Below, piece after piece: positions 11,726 through 23,093 of a stretch of DNA of 64,000 nucleotides; the stretch's first letter is position 1; each line of letters opens with the position of its first letter. The translations under genes were made by a program, and so were the position numbers. The stretch comes from Sinohyriopsis cumingii. Taxonomy: Eukaryota > Mollusca > Bivalvia > Unionida > Unionidae. The notes below the pieces were generated by a model. It worked only from the letters and a program-made list of their open reading frames with translations, had not been told where the DNA came from and made no database searches. The stretch is from positions 104,504,102-104,568,101 of the forward strand of contig CM068826.1 in NCBI GenBank assembly GCA_028554795.2, written 5' to 3'.

Positions 11726-12480
11726 GTAAGGAAAAATGTTATTTGCTGTAAAGTCAAGAAAAAACAGGTCACAGTAAGGAGAATATGACTTCTTCTTTTT
11801 CTGAGTGTAAGCGTATGTATTCAGGATTAAAGTTGATGCTCAAATATAGACGAGGTAAGTGGGCAGGCATAATATTAATGGTTTGCGTGGATTACTCTCT
11901 TGTCATCCTGGTACTAGTAACTATACCAGGACAAAGCACCATAAAATGTTTCGGAAAACTGAATTTAAAAGAGATAAAAGCTGATGAAGATTGGTATAAT
12001 ATCCTCAGGGTCGTGATGTCGTAGTGCTGGTACATTTTCATACACCGATAGAAAGAAACCAAAGCATGTACAAATATTACAAGTAAAATCTGTCCCTCAA
12101 GTTCATATGTTTCAATTTTAGCAGAATGATGATTATTTGTTCAGCTATGTAAATTTCAGTTCCATGCATATAACATTGTCGAATTATGGTCTGATGGTCA
12201 CTGGAGTATGGAACGCAACACCGAAGTATGTCAATACAGGCAGAGGAATACAATAGAGAAAATTCATCTACGTTTTTGTCTGCACGTGTATTATTTGTTT
12301 ACTTTCTTCTATTCTTGTTATAAAATCTTATCATCTCATTATCTATGTCTTGACTGCGTGCTCGTTTGTTTCTTTCATTCAGAGAGAGATGGTTTTTTGA
12401 GAAGGACATACGGTTATTGCACATTGCTCATCAAAACTAAATACACATTCCTATGAAGAATCGAAACACTGAGCACAAGT

Positions 12481-12581
<101 letters not shown>

Positions 12582-12590
12582 CAGTTTCAG

Positions 12591-12738
12591 ATCTTGAACA
12601 AGAATGCTGCGTATAGTTTTGGCTCTTGTTTTGGTTACCATGGTGATGGGAGAGGGATGCTGTCCCTACGATGCTTGGGAGGGGTATTTAGGTCTGGTGT
12701 CTGGCACGTACGAGGGTGGACAGTCACATTTGACTCTG
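12591..12738 (+). CDS. EPDR-like gene, exon with start codon and signal peptide
   Basis: Thirteen bases of leader precede ATG at 12604. The 45 codons to 12738 give a hydrophobic signal peptide ([16 protein letters not shown]), then [22 protein letters not shown]...P..WEG motif directly after the signal peptide is a hallmark of ependymin-related proteins, which are secreted, disulfide-bonded glycoproteins. In molluscs they include shell-matrix and body-fluid proteins. I place the donor at G|GTGGGT after 12738 (phase 0). The alternative GTACGAG near 12707 cannot be excluded. The ORF continues into a TAATAA repeat, which is intron. The middle exon expected to carry the YD...R region was not located. 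Confidence 0.7.
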
Positions 12739-12879
12739 GTGGGTCCTAACACGCGTGATGTTTTCCTTCTTGTCATCGCAACCTTATTAGCAGATAATAT
12801 TTTTCTTTACCTTGATATTTATGTATTTTGTTTGGTTCACGTCTTATTGTTATGGTTAATAATGTCTTTGCCGTCTTTG

Positions 12880-12918
<39 letters not shown>

Positions 12919-13168
12919 TAATTAACTAATTATATAATTAATTAAAAAGAAGGAGAACTAGGTTAAATAAACCAAAACTATGTCAATAGTTTCATCATGC
13001 ATGTTTTCTTCCTTCAGATGCTTACTTGCACACGAGAACAACGTTTCTATAGCGATGACAATGAAAATTAAAACATTTATGATTAGAAACATTGTAATAA
13101 GGGTTATGATTTTGTTGAGATCTCTATCTATCTACCTACCTACCTACCTACCTACCTACCTACACACA

Positions 13169-13169
<1 letters not shown>

Positions 13170-13223
<54 letters not shown>
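13170..13223. repeat. (TA)27 microsatellite preceded by (CTAC)n
   Basis: A CTAC tetranucleotide run (about 13131-13164) abuts the TA run. This compound microsatellite lies within the EPDR intron. Confidence 0.95.
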
Positions 13224-13229
<6 letters not shown>

Positions 13230-13874
13230 GGGTGGATTCGTGTTGCACCTGAATAGCACAAGGAAGATCGTTGCTTCAGATGCTGATTTAAACGTCGATG
13301 GGTCCTGAATAAAGGTGAAAGCAATACAGGACTTCAGTAAGGTAAGGTTACCATGAAACACACGTGCTAACAATCGAAGTCGTCACAAATATCAACCCAA
13401 TATTTTCGTTTGGAAGCAAACCGAAAATCATACTTAATTGGGGCTTCACTCAGCATCCAAATCTTCAGTTATCATCTTAAGAAATATGAAAACTTTTAAT
13501 GAATCCTGTGGCGGTGAGTCTCATCCGATGTACAAGCGCATGGATGGGGAAATAGCAGGACTGGTTAACTAAAGGACATATTGAATTTGTATAATATTTG
13601 CGGAACATACTTTTGTTTTCATGGACTAAATATGTTCACTTTGGGGAATATTTTCGCAGCTTCTGATTGAAAATAGGGCATACAAATGCAAACCGTATTT
13701 TCACTCAATTCCAGGGAACGGAGTATGACGTTATTGAGGGCAAGTGTTCCAAGAAACCTCTTGGACCCTGGAAATCTAGATGTATACCAGGTAGGATCTG
13801 CTAGTGAAATTTCTGTTCTCCAATCAATACAATAAAAAGCAACTTTTTGTAGTACCAACAACAAAAACCCATAT

Positions 13875-14895
13875 GTTAATGTCACTTGTTTAGGCTCGAA
13901 TAAACAGTAACACAAGAAAGAGTGAAAACAACACGCTTTGAAAAATACAATAATTTCTTTCTTTCGAAAACTTCTGTAAAAATGAAAAAATATGAACCTA
14001 CTGTTTTATAGACTCAAATAAAAAATTAAAAAATAATCCGAGAATACAATTTTAGTAACCCTAATAACAAAATGTTCTACTGATTACACGTTCGAATCCC
14101 GACGGAGAATCCAAGATGGAAGATGAATGATGACGTATGCTGCAATACTTAGTGTTGAAGTCTACAGTTCCTTGTAGAAACAAGAATTATCGCTCCGGTT
14201 TCTGATAGCTGAATTATTTTTTTATAAAATACTGTCCTTGTTTCACAATATTACACGAGCACACGTATTTTCCAGAAAAAATAATGGAATTAATCCTTTT
14301 GAATCCAAGTAATTTGAAATAACTCCAAACCAAGTAATTTGAAATAACTCCAAACAGCACAACGTACAACTAACAGTCTAACAGCCCAGCTTCTACTGAG
14401 ATTAATTCTCCAAAACTTGAGTTATATGGGCTTTCTAAAACGTAAACAAGGATCACGTGATCATCTTCTGGAGGTTTATAGAAGCAAGTACTTGTTACAG
14501 ATCACTTTTAACCAGTGTGACCCTGACAAAAACCAATCATTTTTACTCTAAGAAAATAAAAAATAAAATAAAAATTGTTTATATCTTAAAGACTAGGTCC
14601 CATCATAACCTTGGAAACAACCAATCATTTTAAAATAAAATAGAACTTGTTTACGAAGGCTGCTACAAATTCTGAAACAACGTCTAGATTTCGATCAACA
14701 CCTGGTATTTATAAACTAACAGTCAAGATCAAACTATTTCTTAAAAAAAGTATCATCTTTAGCGAATAAATTTACATTACAATATCATGTAATGAAATTG
14801 TTTTTACAAACGGACAAACAATTAAATTGAAGAAAAACAGTATTAAATCAGATATAGTTAAATCAAATATTCAACACACATAACATTAATGATTT
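13875..14895. repeat. 1-kb noncoding repeat, copy A
   Basis: It begins near GGCTCGAATAAACAGTA (about 13892) and is collinear with 25602-26580 throughout. Shared blocks include AAGAAAGAGTGAAAACAACA, GAATCCAAGTAATTTGAAAT and CAACACCTGG. Identity looks to be about 85% by eye. Copy A has an internal duplication of a 27-bp segment near 14312-14355. There is no ORF and no obvious terminal inverted repeat. It is probably a non-autonomous element or an LTR-like fragment of unknown class. Confidence 0.8.
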
Positions 14896-14954
14896 AATGT
14901 TTTATAATTACTACTAAAGTATATTGCCCATATCAGATTTCAAGAACTCAAATG

Positions 14955-14974
14955 CCCCCCCCCCCCCCCCCCTC
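14955..14974. repeat. C20 homopolymer
   Basis: Twenty consecutive C residues, followed by TCAG. Confidence 0.95.
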
Positions 14975-15261
14975 AGTCTGGGTAATGCACAACAGGTCAT
15001 GTACCCGTACGCTGTATGTCGTGCAATGACTAGTGTTGGCATCCTCTTTAGAATGTGTGTTGGAGTGCAATTTACACCAGAAAAGTATAACCTTGACCTT
15101 TATCCTTGATATTTTGCCTTTGTTCTTCTGTGCCTAATTTGGGGGTTGGGGTTGGGGTTGCAGCATATATTTTTTTATATTTGGTCTAAATGGTATGTAT
15201 TTACATTCGGTCGGAATGGTTTGTCTTCTGTGGGATTTCGGCAAGATTTTTTAACATGCAT

Positions 15262-15301
15262 TCATACATACATACATACATACATACATACATACATACA
15301 T
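15262..15301. repeat. (CATA)n microsatellite
   Basis: About ten CATA units just upstream of the EPDR central-exon acceptor. Confidence 0.9.
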
Positions 15302-15346
15302 GCTCTGTCTTTTTCCTTTCTTGATTACTTTCTTATTTAATCCAAG

Positions 15347-15511
15347 GCGATGCCCAAGTCGTGCAGAACACCTATATTGGCGCGGGAACTGAGAAGGTGG
15401 CAGTGAAAACATACAGTTATACAGACAATGGTTTACAGGTGTATGCCACTGTGACAGCTAGAGGTTGTATCCCGATTGTGTCTGTCATGTCAGGCATAAC
15501 CCTCCAGGGAG
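15347..15511 (+). CDS. EPDR-like gene, central exon
   Basis: The polypyrimidine acceptor ends TCCAAG at 15346 and the donor is GAG|GTAACT after 15511. In frame it reads DAQVVQNTYIGAGTEK..., then TDNGLQVYATVTARGCIPIVSVMSGITLQG. The Y..TVT..GCIPI core with its Cys is typical of the C-terminal half of ependymin-related proteins. The exon starts needing two bases (phase 1) and ends on a G (phase 1), which joins perfectly to TT at 19922 to make Val. Degenerate relatives of this exon and its flanking introns occur at 41146-41312 (minus) and 41825-41896 (plus), so the locus has been copied within this window. Confidence 0.8.
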
Positions 15512-16104
15512 GTAACTGTTTGTTTCTTCATTTTATTCTCATATGCTTTAGACAATAGTATTACTTCAAAACCTATGTATTTGTCAAGTAACAGGGGTTT
15601 TTCTCGGGGTGGGTGGGTGGGGGTAATGGCAGTTGAGGATATTAAATTGGGTAAAGTCGGGGCTGACGTAGCGCGATGTAAGCATTTCGGTTTTTATAAG
15701 AATTTGTACAACCCCTGTTTAAAGATACATATTTAGTATTTTTGTTTCCTCATTTTCCTGAATGCAAATTGCTTTCTGCATGATGATTAAAGTTTTAAAC
15801 TGTTCCAAAATGTATCTAGCTAAATATTTAATGAATCTTTATGATCGTGTATGTACATGTTAGTTATCATGCACCGTTATATTGGTTATGTACAGACTGA
15901 ACCGTATAAACAATCACTTACACGTTGATATAAATCAATGGAGCGGAGGGCATCGTGGTCTCGTATAATTTAAAATGTATTTATTTTCAAGAATAAAAAT
16001 GGCTTGTTGATGTTTTTATTTAAATAACTTTTCTTCCTTTAGGGGAGAAAACCCGTTCTCTTCTCATTTTTTTCGTCAAATAGTATTTTTCTACCTAAAT
16101 TTCC

Positions 16105-16375
16105 GCCACCCTCAATGGCCAAGTGGTTTAAAGCGTTCACCATTACGGATCACTGCCATCTCACATCTGTCTGCGTGGGTTCGAGTCTCGGGTTCGTCCA
16201 ATGTGGTTATGTGAGAAAGCTTGCCAGTAGCTTCTCGTGGGTCGGTTGTTCTTTCCTGGGTTTTCCCGGGTTCTTCATCCACCATTTTTACTGGTCACCA
16301 AGTGTAGCCTATCTTATACTAAAGATGGCGTTAAACCCTAAAACAACAACAACAAAAACAACAACAACAACTACA
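16105..16375 (+). mobile_element. Full tRNA-derived SINE with CAA tail
   Basis: The head has an A-box-like GGCCAAGTGGTTTAAAGCG and a B box GGTTCGAGTCTCGG, resembling a tRNA-Leu or tRNA-Ser. A conserved body follows (GCCAGTAGCTTCTCGTGGGT, GGGTTTTCCCGGG, CACCATTTTTACTGG, GTGTAGCCTATC) and ends ATGGCGTTAAACCC. A (CAA)n tail ends near 16372. It is transcribed by RNA polymerase III in principle. Its lengths and ends match the minus-strand copy at 22.85-23.09 kb, so the family boundary is well supported. Confidence 0.88.
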
Positions 16376-16579
16376 TGTCTTTCCTGCCTTTGAATCTATT
16401 TTTCTGGTTTGAAATAAAATGGTTTTGTTTGAAATTGCCTGTAACGTTTTCGGAACTTTATGCACCACTTAACTGTCTTAGAATTCGTATCAAATTTTAC
16501 GATTTAATGCTAAAAGCTGATATTTTAGTACAGTTTGAAAATACATATCGATTAAGTCTCGCTTTCCATTTCTGACATC

Positions 16580-16584
<5 letters not shown>

Positions 16585-16633
<49 letters not shown>
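16585..16633. repeat. (GA)24 microsatellite
   Basis: An uninterrupted GA run in the EPDR last intron. Confidence 0.95.
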
Positions 16634-16635
<2 letters not shown>

Positions 16636-17094
16636 TTGTCTCACTTCTCACAACTTAAAACTGTGTCGAAAAGAATCACTATAAATTTGTACCATACGAA
16701 GCTCATTACATTGGAATTACTAACGTACAGGGGCTACTATACACACCGATAGCCAAAAATAGTACAGCTTTGTGATTATTTTCACGTCACGTCCATTTCT
16801 ATTCAGATGCTGAGTTTGAGAACCACAAGAAATACTGTTGTCTCAATAAGTCTTAAAATAAAACCTTCAGATATATGTATATATTATGAGCTTAGGTACA
16901 CCACGACATAAATCTTGAAATTACCTTTCATCAACATGGTTCAAAAGGTTTAATCTATACCAGTTTCTATCACATGAACAAGTGCAGAATATCCATAATA
17001 AATTATTTCATCGATATTTGCTTTCTAGTTTTGTTCATTTTTGTTTTTTTTGCAGAACGACTTTTAATAAACACAAACACACCTATCATCAAAC

Positions 17095-17620
17095 AGTTGA
17101 AATACTTGTATTTGGTCATATTATAACTCTTGTAATTGGTATTTATAATACTTGTAATTGGTCTTACTATAATGCTTGTAATAATTGGTCTTTTAAAATA
17201 CATATAATTGGTCTTATTATAATACGTATAATTGGTCTTTGTATAATACTTGTAATTGGTCTTATTATAATACTTGTAATTGGTCTTATTAGAATAACTG
17301 AAATTGGTCTTATTATAATACTTGTAATTGGTTTTACTATAATACTTGTAATAATTGGTCTTTTATAATACATATAATTGGTCTTATTATAATACGTATA
17401 ATTGGTCTTTGTATAATATTTGTAATTGGTCTTATTATAATAGTTGAAATTGGTCTTATTATAATACGTATAATTGGTCTTTGTATAATACTTGTAATTG
17501 GTCTTATTTTAATACTTGTAATTGGTCTTATTATAATACTTGTAATTAGTCTTATCATAATACATGTAATTGGTCTTATTAGAATAACTGAAATTGGTCT
17601 TATTGTAATAGTTGCATAAA
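17095..17620. repeat. 24-bp minisatellite, about 21 units
   Basis: The unit is close to ATTGGTCTTATTATAATACTTGTA. It repeats with substitutions (TTTG for TTAT, CGTA for TTGT) and occasional extra AAT insertions. Blocks of several units recur: about 17160-17290 resembles 17340-17450, so there is higher-order structure. Because 24 is a multiple of three, both strands give long artefactual open frames (IIRPITSI repeats on the minus strand). No coding function is proposed. Confidence 0.9.
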
Positions 17621-19442
17621 ATTCTTTATGTGAATCGGTCAGAGAGATAATGCACAGAATGATAGCAAACATTAGGATCACAAAAATTTTAAATATTTGC
17701 TAATCGTTTTATTGACGTAAAGGTAGATCAAATGTACATGAATTGCATATATATATTAACACAATATTTCAAATAAAAGACGAAAATGAATAACGTTCTA
17801 GAGAGTTATGTTTTCTTCACTTTGAGAAGAAAGGAAACAATAACTACGAAGAAAGAGACAAATAGAGAATAATAAAAGTATTGTTAACCTATTTTATAAA
17901 GATAACATAAATGTATCAAATAGTTTATATGCTTTACGTACATTTCCATAGTGTTGATACTACAGGATAGTATCATAGTACTTTATGTAAATCTGATTGT
18001 TCACAATAAGCCCATGAAATTCTTGGGCAGTATTTTAATTACTGATTCATAGTACCAGTAGCGGCGAGTTGAGAAAGGTCCTATCGCACCGGGCTAGTAA
18101 GCTGGTGAATGTCATTTTGGAGTTTGTGCAAAAGAGGTCATAATTAAAGCATATTATTTAAAAATAAATTTGATTTTTAAAAAAATAAACATGTATTTTT
18201 CTGAGAATATTTCACAGAATTTCTTCAGTGTTATGTAGATTAGATTTGGGGGCCCATTGTCATAATTTTGCACCAGTCCACCTGCCTTTAAATTGCTGCT
18301 GATAGTACATATTTATAACGAGTTCTGAAAATATGCTAAACGACACACTTATAGTTTTCATGCCTCTCAGGTAACAAATCCGTCATATATCGGGTTATAA
18401 ACAGATATTCGTTTCTTAGTCCTTTCAACCAGTACAGTATCATTGTTACTTTTTTTTCTGCTTTTGTAATTTGGTTGAACTTGAAACTTAATAATTTGTT
18501 ATTTGAATTATTGTACTCGTACCGATATATTTCTTCCCTCGAGAACTCTGAATGAATAACCTTAAAATGTATATTCGTTTCATAAAAGTTATCGTGTTTT
18601 TAATTCGCCGCTTGTTTGCAAATTTCTTTATCAAACAATTCTTAAGAAATGCGTTATTTATCTCGGTAGTTTCAGGTATTACATATGTTTCTTGATCTCG
18701 ATCGTTTATGAGTTGGTAATCATTGAAAAGCGTATTTCTTTAAATCATTAAATTGGACAATGACACGCACGTGCTTCATAATGAGGGAATTAAAATGCTA
18801 GGTACACGATGTCACTACAATAAATAATTTTTCTTAGGACTTTATATACTGGGACATATTATAAATAACAGTCAGTAACAACTTGGTTATCAGTCGTATA
18901 TGCTCCATTTATTACTGTTTCGTACATGGGAAGAACAGACTTGAAGTCAGCGTCAACAACAAAGAAATTTTCTCAGATTTTGTCTTCATGGGATTTAAAA
19001 TCAATTGAAGGTCTTTCTCATGATACATGACTTTTTTATAGCAATATATCTTATGGCTTCCAGATTGAATATTAGAATAACAGTGCATGTGACAACTGTC
19101 ATAAAGATGGAATCGATTATTTTTTTTGATTAGTGGAATATAAGTAAGAAAATCTCCTATAATAATCTTCATATGGTAGAAACTAATACGATTCATTTCG
19201 ATATTGTTTCAAATTCAGGCAATCCTTCCCTCTCCTTTTGTTTTTGCTATTTCAAATATTAATTATTTTACTTAACGATCTCATTGATATTGAAAGAATA
19301 TATTAACTATATTAATACAGACGATGAATGCTCTCAATCTTTATTCGGCATTTAAGTAAAAATGTAGGAAAATTTGAATAAATATCAAATTTGTTGAAAA
19401 TATTGATTTTAAACAAATCGCTTTATCGCCTTCCTGTTTAAA

Positions 19443-19444
<2 letters not shown>
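17621..19444. other. Intronic AT-rich DNA, nothing recognised
   Basis: No exon or known repeat family was identified. The open frame at 18912-19196 (minus) has no recognisable motif. Confidence 0.45.

Positions 19445-19474
<30 letters not shown>
19445..19474. repeat. (GT)15 microsatellite
   Basis: A GT run, followed about 115 bp later by a CA run (19589-19617). As inverted partners the two could pair in the transcript. Confidence 0.95.
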
Positions 19475-19476
<2 letters not shown>

Positions 19477-19588
19477 ATGTTTGAAAAAGCGGAGAACTCC
19501 ATATACGGTTTCATTAATAGAATTTGTTTTAATTCAACAGACCTTTATCTTAAAATATGAATATAACTTATATCATAATTAAGTTACA

Positions 19589-19617
19589 TCACACACACAC
19601 ACACACACACACACACA
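19589..19617. repeat. (CA)14 microsatellite
   Basis: A CA run complementary to the GT run at 19445-19474. Confidence 0.95.
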
Positions 19618-19798
19618 TGGAACATACAGAACAGATTTCTGAACTTTTCTGGGGAAACAAATTTGATTCAACAATATTTATAGAGCTTGTTTGCTAATAG
19701 AAGTATACATTACAGTTCAAAAGAAAGCTGTGCATATATCAGAAGATGTTATGTGTGAATGATCTTAGTAAATGCAGGATACAGATAGTAAGCATTAT

Positions 19799-19799
<1 letters not shown>

Positions 19800-19834
<35 letters not shown>
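19800..19834. repeat. (GA)n microsatellite
   Basis: A GA run about 90 bp upstream of the EPDR terminal-exon acceptor. Confidence 0.95.
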
Positions 19835-19840
<6 letters not shown>

Positions 19841-19921
19841 ATGGGCTATATTTTTGGTACGAATCCGAAATTGTAATGATACCAGCTTTTTCTAGCTATA
19901 TATTTTATTATTTTTTTCCAG

Positions 19922-20025
19922 TTCCAACTGTGAGTGTGGCAGAGTTCTCTGGAATTACTCCAGGCGTGAAGAATCCATCTGTATTTAACATTCCCGACAT
20001 TTGCAAATTTCTAGTGAGTGTTTGA
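19922..20025 (+). CDS. EPDR-like gene, terminal exon
   Basis: The acceptor TTTTTTCCAG ends at 19921. In the phase set by the preceding exon it reads VPTVSVAEFSGITPGVKN, then PSVFNIPDICKFLVSV, then TGA at 20023-20025. An F.GI..G..NPSVF..P..C segment a few residues before the stop is the normal C-terminus of ependymin-related proteins, so this is very probably the last coding exon. A GTGAGT lies inside the last codons (20014-20019) and could be read as a donor. The stop six codons after the Cys makes a terminal exon more likely. Confidence 0.78.
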
Positions 20026-20084
20026 CCTTTCGTTCTAAGTCTTGTATGGACATTGTCCTGATCTAGAGTACATTTCATTTAGAT

Positions 20085-20411
20085 CAGGGGTGGGCAAACT
20101 ACGGCCCGCCAATGGCTTTCATGCGGCCCGCCAAGGGTTTTCATGCGGCCTAGGAACAAGTCATCATTCGCACTGACTCTGTTTATGTTACTCTGTTTAT
20201 CAAATAAATGTGCTTCTTTTGAAGTTTAAGTTTTAAGTTTTCAAATATTAACAACATATTAACAACTGAAAATTAATTAGATGTTATTTAGAAAAACCTT
20301 TTGTTTTTGCTATTTCAAATATTAATTATTTTACTTTACGAACTATGCTGCCCGCGACAAGGTGTAAATTTGTGTATGCGGCACTTGCACTGTAAAGTTT
20401 GCCCACCTCTG
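20085..20411. mobile_element. hAT-type MITE with perfect 8-bp target duplication
   Basis: The ends are CAGGGGTGGGCAAACT and, inverted, CAGAGGTGGGCAAACT. ATTTAGAT is duplicated at 20077-20084 and 20412-20419. The CAGGGGTGGGCAAAC start with a CGGCCCGC motif is a widespread hAT signature. It has no ORF. It sits 60 bp past the EPDR stop codon and contains an AATAAA at 20203-20208, the first such hexamer downstream of the stop. Confidence 0.92.
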
Positions 20412-20419
20412 ATTTAGAT

Positions 20420-21038
20420 TGTTTGCTGGCCGTCATGGCGACCTAGTTCGTGTATTTTAATTGCAACGTGCTCTATTTAAACCAGATCCTCGGGTGGCTC
20501 GTACAGACCTACTCTTGGAGATGGTCAGGTAAAGGTCGATACAACTAGATTGTGTTTAGGCCGTACTCGGACTATAAACGTGTTTAATTTTATCCTTTAT
20601 CGATCGTTTCGGCGACCTTGGAGATTAACTACTGTAGTGCCTGAATGCTTACTTTTGAAGAAAATGGAGGTTTTAAACTTCCTTAGAAGCTTTTATTGAA
20701 TTAATTTTTAGCTGATTTTATTCTTTTGCACTTTGAAATGATTGTTGATCTAGCTTGTTACAGCGACAGGAACGTCTGTCTATTACACCCCTTCATTATA
20801 AAGTATGTATGTATGTATGTATGTATGTATGTATGTATGTATGTATGAATGTGTGTATGTATGCTTGCTTGATTATAATGCTGACGTTTAGCGAGGTATA
20901 TTGTGATTTCCTTCCCTCTGTCCGTTCGTCTCTCCGTAACTTTATTTTAACGATCTGTAAAAGTTCCCCCAAGCGGTGTACATAGCCTGTCCATTATGCC
21001 TCTGGGAACCAAGGAATTACCTCTAGCAACTACACTGC

Positions 21039-21074
<36 letters not shown>

Positions 21075-22850
21075 CATTACTACTACTACTACTACTATTA
21101 ATTACTACTACTACTATTATTATTCACCAACTTTGTATTTCAGGGTATTCCTCGTCAGTTTTTTGACACTTTAAACCGTTGAGATGATCCGTGTTCCAAT
21201 AGCAAATGTGTGTGTTGAATTCTTTAATCTTTGCATGCTCCAACATAAAACAGTTTAGAAGATCAAAAATAAGAAACAAATAAATACAGATAGCCAACAA
21301 CAAGCTTGTGTGTTTGCTTATTCCTTCTTTACCCACGTTGACTTGCTTTTTGCTTGAACAAAACCTTTGTCGGTTTTCATGTCTAATATTCAAGAGCTCC
21401 TTATCTGAATGCGAAATAATTTTACTAGACGTTTCCATCCACATAGAGACAATACCTAATTGTATTGTTTTAGACTGCACATGCAAACTTAAAGCTTACA
21501 AAATGTGTAAAGGGAAGAGTGCTTTGAAAATCGCTATCATAAGTTTCTGTAACTAATTTTCAATAACTACTTTCTCTTCATTCAGATCAGTGATGTACAT
21601 TTTGTTTTCAAACATCAAAAGAATATCAGGGTTTTTTTTCAGAGAAAGATATATTTAAAAAAATAGTTAAAACGTGTAATTTGTACCTACTTTGTCAAGT
21701 TGGGTTTGTTGGACGCTTTAGGACATGCCTAGAATCTGTCGTTCAGGATGCACAAAATAAATTAATAAATGTCTCAAGCGCAGTTCTGTTACAATTCGCC
21801 TTCATGATATTTTGTAAGTTTAATGTGGTATTTTCAAACAATGATAATTTGTCTATATATTAATAAATGAATCCATGCATGTGTGTACCCATTGTATGAA
21901 CGTATAAAAAGAAACAGACATACACATGGACAAACACAAATAACTTTATTTTTAGCGTGCTAAATCTCCAAATCTTTGATCCGAAACGGGCTTGTAGAGT
22001 TCTGGTGTGCATCCTCCAAACGGCGCTATAATAATCAGCTTGGCAGATTTTACCTTTTAGAACAGAAAATTAAAGAAAACGCAGCAAATCTCACACTTAG
22101 CATGAGTAAATAGCAATATCCGATTTATCATCATCAACAATGCATCACTATAAGATGCTGCACTGGGCCAATTAATTACCAGCGTCTACCAATTCTAATA
22201 AGATGTTTTGATTTGTATATTTACAAAAGTAGACATATTGAAAAGAGTTTCTTTGTCATTGCCCAACGTGTTGATGCAGTAGAATTGTTTGAGGAATTGG
22301 CCACTTGGCAGAAAGTATAATATCGGTCATGACACGTTTTGAAACTTTTCCAATGTTCCTGTGATCCTATTAATGCACCAACTGAAGAGCATTGTATCAT
22401 GGCTGTGCTACGTAAAGAAAAACATAATAATTAACAAAATTTAAACTATGTACTACTACTTGATTAAATCTGTCAATTTAAATAGAGAAAGCAAGTGGCA
22501 ATATGGACCTTCTTAAGGTTTCCCAACGTTTCGGCCTAAACAAGCTCTTCGTCAGGGGAAAAAAACAAATTACATATACGTCATATACAACACAAACACT
22601 TAATAGAAAATCAACGAAACATTCTGGACTCCTGTATGTTAGAATTACTTTGGGAAATTGACACCTAGATATATAACAATACAAAATTGTTTAAAAATAA
22701 TAGACAAGCGGTTCTTGTGTCTATAAGTTACCGAATCAGTATGTTTTGACCTAATTCTAAATTGAGAACAAAGGATGGAAACACAGAGTGGCGAGAGATC
22801 AGCGCATCTAAAGGATTTGTTAAAGCAATTATATCCTGGTAGAGTTATAC
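20420..22850. other. No identifiable gene; microsatellites
   Basis: A (TATG)n run at about 20802-20848 and ATT/ACT trinucleotide repeats at about 21038-21125. Open frames at 21124-21486 (minus) and 21308-21556 (plus) overlap each other and show no domain. Confidence 0.45.
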
Positions 22851-22851
22851 A

Positions 22852-23093
22852 AGAGGTTGTTGTTGTTGTTGTAGTGTGTAACGCCATTTTTCAGCACACG
22901 ACAGGCTATACATGGCGGCCAGTATTAATGGTGGAGGAAGAACCACCGAACCTCGAGAAGCTACTGGCAAGCTTTCTCACATACCCACATTGGCTGAATC
23001 CGAGACTCGAACCCACGCAGACAAAGGTGAGATGGCAGTGATCCGTAATGGAAAGCTTTCTAGACCACTCGGCCACTCGGGGCCTCTATACAA
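22852..23093 (-). mobile_element. tRNA-derived SINE, minus strand
   Basis: This is the reverse complement of the 16.1-kb SINE. The head at about 23040-23093 (GGCCGAGTGG A box) leads to a B box near 23003, the GCCAGTAGCTTCTCGAGG body, and an ATGGCGTTACACAC end. A CAACAACAAC tail lies at about 22852-22872. It looks well preserved. Confidence 0.88.

Larger units (their letters stand above)
12739..15346 (+). other. EPDR-like gene, intron(s) with an unlocated middle exon
   Basis: This contains a (TAA)n run at about 12880-12916, a (CTAC)n run at about 13131-13164, (TA)27 at 13170-13223, a 1-kb noncoding repeat, a C20 run and a TACA array. The known exon phases (0 out, 1 in) require at least one further exon of length 3n+1 here. 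No convincing candidate was seen. A polypyrimidine acceptor near 13018 is followed by a short frame without EPDR motifs. Confidence 0.5.
15512..19921 (+). other. EPDR-like gene, last intron
   Basis: A 4.4-kb intron bounded by GTAACT and TTTTCCAG. It holds a SINE, GA, GT and CA microsatellites and the 24-bp minisatellite. I saw no further exon, and the phases of the flanking exons already match. Confidence 0.7.

Noticed and set aside
13005..13130. Candidate missing EPDR exon after a TTCCTTCAG acceptor
   Set aside because: The frame lacks the YD...R and Cys landmarks and runs into CTAC/TA microsatellite without a convincing donor.
14924..15109. Pro-rich frame at the C20 run
   Set aside because: The proline run is the homopolymer, and there is no splice or family support.
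17003..17681. Hydrophobic Ile-rich proteins on both strands
   Set aside because: They arise from a 24-bp tandem repeat whose length is divisible by three. Both strands stay open for the same trivial reason.
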